13,175 nucleotides of DNA from an uncultured Bacteroidota bacterium (GTDB taxonomy: Bacteria > Bacteroidota > Bacteroidia > Flavobacteriales > Flavobacteriaceae), in the NCBI GenBank assembly GCA_902517365.1, contig CABYCA010000018.1, positions 1 to 13,175 on the forward strand. Direction: 5' to 3'. This document shows positions 8,784 to 13,175 of the stretch, in pieces (the first letter of the stretch is position 1; each line of letters begins with the position of its first letter). A program made the translations under genes and the position numbers. A model generated the notes under the pieces. The model made no database searches and was not told the DNA's origin. It saw only the letters and a list, made by a program, of their open reading frames with translations.

Positions 8784-10469
8784 CTAATATCCAATTGCAT
8801 TTCCATCTTTACGTGACTCAGAGGCTCCATAATAAACCTTGTTTATATAATCAATCATGATGGCTTGGTAACCTCCAAACGAACCTAGATCGTAAATAAT
8901 TTTATGACCCTTTTTCATTAGTTCACGAATATGTTTATAATCAAATCCTGTTTCTAAAGCTAATTCGCCTCCATTAATCATCTCTCCACCAGTTGGCTGT
9001 TGGTCAGATTGATGCCTTATTCTAGGAGCATCACCTGCTTCTTGTAGATTCATATCAAAGTCTATAATATTTATTACTATTTGTGCATGACCTTGAGGTT
9101 GCATTGCCCCACCCATCAAACCAAAACTAATAAATGGATTTCCATCCTTAGTAATAAACGCGGGTATGATTGTATGAAAAGGTCTTTTTTTAGGAGCATA
9201 TACATTAAAATGATTCTGATCTAATGAGAAAAGCTCTCCCCTATCTTGGAGCATAAATCCAAGACCTGTAGGGACCATACCAGAACCCATCCCCCTGTAA
9301 TTACTTTGAATTAAAGAAACCATATTTCCTTCACTATCAGCTGTAGTTAGATATATAGTATCTCCATTCTCAATATTTCCAGGATGTACTATTTCTGCTG
9401 AATTATCGGGACTTATTTCTTTTCTTCTTATATCAGCATACTCTTTAGAAATAAGATATTTAACTGGAATTTTATTAAAATCCATATCTGCATAATATTT
9501 TGCTCTATCAGCAAATGCAATTTTTTTTGCTTCAACAAAGTAATGTATATAATCAGCAGAGCCAAAGCCCATAGATCTTATATCATATGCCTCCAATAGA
9601 TTTAGTATTTGAAGAGCTGCAATACCTTGCCCGCTTGGAGGTAACTCCCAAATATCATATCCACGATAATTAGTTGATACTGGATCAACCCATTCAGATT
9701 TATGATTTTTAAGATCATTGGAGGAAAGGAAACCTCCTTGATCTTGAATAAAATTTGCTATTGTATTTGCAATTTTACCTTCATAAAAACCTTTTTTTCC
9801 ATTTTTTGCAATTACTCTAAGTGTATTTGCAAGATCAGGATTTTTAAAAATTTGACCTTTTTTTGGGGTTGAATCATTCAAGTAATAGGTTTCTTTAAAA
9901 TTTGGATATTCTTGGAAATTATTTGAAGCAACTTCCATGTAGTATGACACTAACTCAGAGACAGGAAAACCATCCTCAGCATATTTAATAGTTGGGCTTA
10001 AAATTTCTTTCATTTCAATTTTTCCAAATTTATCATGAAGCTCAAACCATCCATCGACACAGCCAGGAACACTTACTGGTAGTGGGCCATATTCTGGTAT
10101 AGTTTTAAAATTATTTTCTTTAAAATATTCAAGAGTAAGAGCTTCAGGAGATCTTCCACTTGCATTTAAACCATAGAGCTTTTTCTCTTTTTCTATCCAA
10201 ACGATTGCAAATAAATCACCTCCTATACCATTTCCTGTAGGCTCCATTAGACCTAATGCAGCATTTGCTGCAATAGCAGCATCTATAGCATTCCCACCAT
10301 TTTGTAAAATATCTACTCCTATTTGACTTGCAAGAGGGTGACTAGTAGCAACCATCCCATTCTGAGAAATAACTTCAGATCTTGTTGAAAATAATTCACC
10401 CGTAATCCTATCTTGGCTATGTAAATTAAATGAAGAAATTATAACCAATACAAAAAATAATTTTTTCAT
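8784..10469 (-). CDS. Gamma-glutamyltranspeptidase-family Ntn hydrolase, exported (YwrD-like clade)
   Basis: Exported enzyme of the gamma-glutamyltranspeptidase family, which splits itself into two subunits. A signal peptide is clear (MKKLFFVLVIISSFNLHSQ, cleavage probably near residue 19), placing it in the periplasm. The autoprocessing and nucleophile Thr is Thr371 in NGDTIYL, giving a small subunit of 191 residues; the oxyanion GG pair is at 453-454 and the C-terminus ends GASESRKDGNAIGY as in the family. However, the residues that hold glutathione in classical enzymes differ: where E. coli has Arg114-Glu115 this protein has Ser104-Gly105 in LNASGRSP, and the Ser462-Ser463 pair is His432-Thr433 in KRPFHT. 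That pattern is seen in YwrD/cephalosporin-acylase-like relatives, so glutathione may not be its substrate. It is the last gene of the minus-strand operon, 23 bases after the cystathionine beta-synthase-like gene. Confidence 0.88.
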   Translation of the reverse strand: MKKLFFVLVIISSFNLHSQDRITGELFSTRSEVISQNGMVATSHPLASQIGVDILQNGGNAIDAAIAANAALGLMEPTGNGIGGDLFAIVWIEKEKKLYGLNASGRSPEALTLEYFKENNFKTIPEYGPLPVSVPGCVDGWFELHDKFGKIEMKEILSPTIKYAEDGFPVSELVSYYMEVASNNFQEYPNFKETYYLNDSTPKKGQIFKNPDLANTLRVIAKNGKKGFYEGKIANTIANFIQDQGGFLSSNDLKNHKSEWVDPVSTNYRGYDIWELPPSGQGIAALQILNLLEAYDIRSMGFGSADYIHYFVEAKKIAFADRAKYYADMDFNKIPVKYLISKEYADIRRKEISPDNSAEIVHPGNIENGDTIYLTTADSEGNMVSLIQSNYRGMGSGMVPTGLGFMLQDRGELFSLDQNHFNVYAPKKRPFHTIIPAFITKDGNPFISFGLMGGAMQPQGHAQIVINIIDFDMNLQEAGDAPRIRHQSDQQPTGGEMINGGELALETGFDYKHIRELMKKGHKIIYDLGSFGGYQAIMIDYINKVYYGASESRKDGNAIGY

Positions 10470-10492
10470 AATAAAACTTTTGTTTACTCAAT

Positions 10493-11470
10493 TTAAATAA
10501 ATCCTTTGTTTTTCATCCAGTCATCATTATAGATTTTTCCTATATATCTACTACCAGAGTCATGTAGTAGAGCAACAATAACATCATTTTTTTTAAAATT
10601 TTCTTTTAACTGTAATAAGCCAGCTATTGCAGCTCCACAAGAATTACCAGCAAAGATTCCTTCCTCTCTAGCTAATTTTCTAGTATAAATAGCTGCATCT
10701 TTATCAGTTACTTTCTCAAAATGGTCAATTACACTAAAGTCAACATTAGCAGGAAGAATATCTTCCCCTATACCCTCAGTTGAGTATGGATAAATTTCGT
10801 TTTCATCAAACACTCCTGTTTCATGATATTTTTTGAAAACTGATCCATAAGTGTCAATTCCCCAAATTTTTACATTAGGGTTTTTTTCTTTTAAGAATTT
10901 TCCAACACCAGATATTGTTCCTCCAGTTCCAACACCAACAACAAAATGATCAATTCTACCATTTGTTTGATCCCAAATTTCAGGACCAGTTGATTCATAA
11001 TGTGCTATTGTATTTGAGGGGTTATCATATTGATTAACGTACCATGAATTTTTAGTCTCATCAGAAATCCTTTTAGAAACTGAATAATATGATCTTGGAT
11101 CACTTGCCTCTACATCTGTAGGACAAACAACAACTTTTGCACCCATTGCTCTAAGCACATCAAATTTTTCTTTGGATTGCTTATCATTTGAAACACATAT
11201 TAATCTGTAACCTTTTACTATTGCTGCGAGGGCAAGGCCCATCCCTGTATTTCCTGAAGTTCCTTCAACAATCGTACCTCCTGGTCTTAATTTTCCGTCT
11301 TTTTCAGCATCTTCAATCATTTTTAATGCCATTCTATCCTTTACTGAATTACCAGGATTAAAACTTTCAACTTTAACAAAAACATCCGATTTAATAGATT
11401 TAGTAATTGAATTTAATTTGATCAATGGAGTATTACCTATGGTTTCTAGAATATTTTTGAAATATTTCAC
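10493..11470 (-). CDS. PLP-dependent cystathionine beta-synthase-type enzyme without CBS domains
   Basis: Cytoplasmic fold-type II PLP enzyme doing beta-replacement on serine or an activated serine. It is likely to make cystathionine from homocysteine, or cysteine from sulfide. Visible are the PLP lysine Lys44 in NPGNSVKDR, the substrate loop EGTSGNTG (69-76), the phosphate-binding loop GTGGT (181-185) and Ser277 in GNSCGAA for the pyridine nitrogen. The stretch EGIGEDILPANV (232-243) and the ending NDDWMKNKGF resemble cystathionine beta-synthase (EGIGYDFIP, DRWMLQKGF in the human enzyme) more than CysK. The chain stops there at 325 residues, so the regulatory CBS-domain pair is absent. The start codon is GTG at 11470-11468, overlapping the permease TGA stop as GTGA, a translational-coupling arrangement; the next Met would remove the PLP lysine. 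CysK/CysM activity is the main alternative. Confidence 0.88.
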   Translation of the reverse strand: MKYFKNILETIGNTPLIKLNSITKSIKSDVFVKVESFNPGNSVKDRMALKMIEDAEKDGKLRPGGTIVEGTSGNTGMGLALAAIVKGYRLICVSNDKQSKEKFDVLRAMGAKVVVCPTDVEASDPRSYYSVSKRISDETKNSWYVNQYDNPSNTIAHYESTGPEIWDQTNGRIDHFVVGVGTGGTISGVGKFLKEKNPNVKIWGIDTYGSVFKKYHETGVFDENEIYPYSTEGIGEDILPANVDFSVIDHFEKVTDKDAAIYTRKLAREEGIFAGNSCGAAIAGLLQLKENFKKNDVIVALLHDSGSRYIGKIYNDDWMKNKGFI

Positions 11471-12279
11471 TGAGAATTTATATTTAGTACAGGTGAAAAT
11501 TTTGTTATTTGAACAAATGTAAATGATAAAACAATTATAGTTACTAAAATAAATATAAAATTTAATGAGAATATATATGAGGGATCAATAACGAAAGGAA
11601 TTGAATCAATATAATAGTCATTGGGATTTAACTTAATTATCTTAAATTTATTTTGAATTATCGCTATTATTAAGAAGGTTATGTTAGCTGGTATCATACC
11701 TTTTAACATAATATTAACTCCATAATAAATAAAAATTTTACTTAAAAAGGACTCATCAGCTCCAAGTGAAGTCATTATTCCAATCATTTTAACTCTCTCA
11801 AATATCAATGTAAAAATTGATATAATTACACTAATAATAGCAACTACTAACATTAGAAGAATTATTACTAAAATATTAAAATCAAAAATTGAAATCCAAC
11901 TAAATATATTCTCGTATTTAGATTTTATTGATTTAACTGATAGGTTATTAAGCTCTATTGACTCTAATTTAGAAATTGAGCTTTCAATGTCTGAAATTTT
12001 AGAATTATTTCTAGTAGATATTTCAATTATTGAGTAATCATTTGATTCCCAATTGAAAACACCCTGAATAGATCTGGCATGTCCAATAATATAATTATTA
12101 TCGAAATCTGGAAAATCAGTATCAAAAATATATTTGATAGAATATGATCTTATATTGGGAGTTCTTTGACTATTATTTATTTGAAAATAAAGAGTTATAT
12201 CATCACCTTCCTCAATACCAAATTTATTTGCTGTTAGTTTTGAAATCATAATTTCATTATTAGATAACTTATCTAACAT
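11467..12279 (-). CDS. FtsX/LolE-like ABC transporter permease, N-terminally truncated
   Basis: C-terminal two thirds of an inner-membrane permease of the FtsX/MacB/LolC-LolE class, whose members work with a separate ATPase, often on lipoproteins. The visible part has the end of the periplasmic domain (1-125, with SNNEIMISKLTANKFGIEEGD and a DFDNNYIIG segment typical of Bacteroidota homologues). Membrane helices lie near 136-159, 183-207 and 238-256. After the first comes the conserved ERVKMIGIMTSLGA stretch. The first membrane helix and about 130 N-terminal residues of a normal protein of about 400 are missing. Family-like sequence (NKFINNSRM) continues upstream of the chosen ATG in the same frame to about 12297-12303, then a TAA at 12318-12316 closes it, so the start is uncertain. 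The gene begins exactly where the preceding NamZ gene is broken. It is probably non-functional if the sequence is right. Confidence 0.78.
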   Translation of the reverse strand: MLDKLSNNEIMISKLTANKFGIEEGDDITLYFQINNSQRTPNIRSYSIKYIFDTDFPDFDNNYIIGHARSIQGVFNWESNDYSIIEISTRNNSKISDIESSISKLESIELNNLSVKSIKSKYENIFSWISIFDFNILVIILLMLVVAIISVIISIFTLIFERVKMIGIMTSLGADESFLSKIFIYYGVNIMLKGMIPANITFLIIAIIQNKFKIIKLNPNDYYIDSIPFVIDPSYIFSLNFIFILVTIIVLSFTFVQITKFSPVLNINSQ

Positions 12280-12310
12280 CCTTGAGTTGTTAATAAATTT
12301 GTTTAGTTTT
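12277..12310 (-). other. Apparent deletion junction between namZ and the permease gene
   Basis: On the minus strand NamZ-family sequence ends at the codons for Lys-Gly-Lys-Thr (Thr at 12307-12305). Permease-family sequence is already recognisable from about 12303 in another frame (NKFINNSRM, then MLDKLSNNEI from 12279). The two frames differ by one base, and each protein lacks a different end. A single deletion of about 0.7 kb, removing roughly 110 codons of namZ and 130 codons of the permease gene, explains both. The truncations are seen; the size is inferred from usual family lengths. A false join in assembly gives the same picture. Confidence 0.55.
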
Positions 12311-13175
12311 TCCTTTTAATTTTGGATTTTGACTTCCAAAGTTTGGCATAGGAATAAAACTAAAAACACTTTTAAAGTCAGGATGACCATAAATCTGAAA
12401 TTGAATTTTAGTTCCTCTGCCAACACTTACTTCAGTCTTTTCTAGAAAAGCTAAACTTGGATAAAGGTATATTGACTGAAGGTTAGGTAAGTTTGGAGAC
12501 GGTCTTACAGTAGGTACATATCTCATATGATGAGTGTAATTTTCTATCTTAATTACATCTAAGTCAGCTTTCATTTTTTTCCCTAACCATCCTTCCCCAT
12601 TAATCATTTTTCCATATTCACCTATTGTCATTCCATAAACAATGGGCACTGGGTGTAATCCAATAAAACTTGAGTTTTCAGTTTCTAAAACAGGTCCATC
12701 AATGTAAAATGAATTTGGGTTTGGTCTATCTAAAATTATTATTTTTTTATTTGTTCTAGAAGCAGCTTCCATTGCATAATGAAGAGTTGATAGATAAGTG
12801 TAAAATCTAACCCCAACATCTTGAATATCAAAAATTATTATATCGATTCCTTCTAAATCATCATCACTAATTTTTCTTTTTTTTCCATATAAAGAAATTA
12901 CTTCAATGGATTTATACAAGCCATCTTCAATTTTTTCTCCATCATCTTTATCACCCAAAAAACCATGTTCTGGACTAAATATTTTTTCTATTTCAATATC
13001 TCTATTTAAAAGAGTGTCGATGAGGTGGACTGATAGTTCTCCATTTCTTACTATGCTCGTGTTATTTGCAATTACTGCTACTTTTTTATTAATTAATTTA
13101 TTGATATAAATACTTAGTCTCTCAGATCCAGGAATAATTTCTTGAGACTGTAATGATGGAATCATTAGAGAAATC
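12290..13175 (-). CDS. NamZ-like exo-beta-N-acetylmuramidase (DUF1343), 5' partial and C-terminally truncated
   Basis: Secreted or periplasmic enzyme of the NamZ/DUF1343 family, which releases N-acetylmuramic acid from the ends of peptidoglycan fragments. Family motifs run in order: SPEHGFLG, FDIQDVGVRFYTYLSTLHY, LDRPNP, GLHPVPIVYGMTIGEYGKMI, PSPNLPN and SVGRGT. On the right the frame stays open past the Met at 13165 (in-frame residues ISL come before it), and the SLQSQ segment looks like the end of a signal peptide, so the true start lies beyond the window. At the other end family similarity runs to PKLKGK and then breaks off in KTKQIY and a TAA stop. The usual continuation (CYGxDL, then about 110 residues) is absent. 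It is the first visible gene of the minus-strand operon. Loss of the C-terminal part would probably abolish or impair function. Confidence 0.82.
   Translation of the reverse strand, partial: ISLMIPSLQSQEIIPGSERLSIYINKLINKKVAVIANNTSIVRNGELSVHLIDTLLNRDIEIEKIFSPEHGFLGDKDDGEKIEDGLYKSIEVISLYGKKRKISDDDLEGIDIIIFDIQDVGVRFYTYLSTLHYAMEAASRTNKKIIILDRPNPNSFYIDGPVLETENSSFIGLHPVPIVYGMTIGEYGKMINGEGWLGKKMKADLDVIKIENYTHHMRYVPTVRPSPNLPNLQSIYLYPSLAFLEKTEVSVGRGTKIQFQIYGHPDFKSVFSFIPMPNFGSQNPKLKGKTKQIY

Noticed and set aside
8775..8787. TTAGAAATTCTAA as a bidirectional terminator
   Set aside because: The arms are only 6 bases with a single-base centre, so no stable RNA hairpin can form.
12290..12318. Programmed frameshift joining NamZ and the permease into one protein
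   Set aside because: The two open frames overlap here and differ by one base, so a shift is formally possible. But each protein lacks conserved family sequence at the join, no slippery heptamer is evident, and no such fusion family is known to me. Deletion or misassembly is simpler.
12906..13109. Plus-strand reading frame of 67 codons inside the NamZ gene
   Set aside because: It is antisense to the SPEHGF-containing region of NamZ; its hydrophobic end is a by-product of the opposite strand.
1..13175. CRISPR arrays, tRNA or rRNA genes, insertion sequences, phage or defence genes
   Set aside because: No regularly spaced repeats, cloverleaf-like segments, transposase motifs or terminal inverted repeats were noticed, and nearly every base is covered by recognised metabolic or envelope genes.

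Overview
The window looks like a piece of chromosome from an AT-rich (roughly 30% G+C by eye), probably marine, member of the Bacteroidota, most likely a flavobacterium with a compact genome. The signs are gene families typical of that group (a DUF4199 membrane protein beside a DPM1-like glycosyltransferase, a large one-chain PurL of about 1220 residues, a VLCAD-like acyl-CoA dehydrogenase of about 600 residues, a NamZ/DUF1343 protein beside a LolE-like permease), start sites with A-rich leaders instead of Shine-Dalgarno sequences, and very tight gene packing. No tRNA, rRNA, CRISPR array, insertion sequence or phage gene is visible. The assignment to lineage is inference from gene content, not from a marker gene.

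Left half, plus strand (1-8778): the end of a DUF4199 membrane protein, then a family 2 glycosyltransferase with two C-terminal membrane helices, then an MsbA-like ABC exporter whose ATG directly abuts the previous stop codon. These three read as one envelope-related unit. After 37 bases comes purL (de novo purine synthesis), which is complete with both synthetase and glutaminase active sites. The only real intergenic gap follows (6830-6987, 158 bases). It holds a long AT-rich imperfect hairpin, a candidate Bacteroidota-type promoter and a short tandem repeat, and leads into an acyl-CoA dehydrogenase gene for fatty-acid beta-oxidation.

Right half, minus strand (8784-13175, transcribed right to left): namZ-like (start off the window), an FtsX/LolE-type permease remnant, a cystathionine beta-synthase-type enzyme, and a gamma-glutamyltranspeptidase-family enzyme with a signal peptide. 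The spacing (10 bases, a 4-base GTGA overlap, 23 bases) indicates one operon. It converges on the acyl-CoA dehydrogenase gene with only 5 bases between the two stop codons.

The most unusual point is near 12297-12310. The NamZ protein loses its C-terminal part and the permease loses its N-terminal part at the same spot, in different reading frames, as if about 0.7 kb had been deleted (or misassembled) across the two neighbouring genes. The gamma-glutamyltranspeptidase homologue also lacks the residues that bind glutathione in classical enzymes. I see no convincing new multi-gene system; most of the window is ordinary housekeeping and envelope metabolism.
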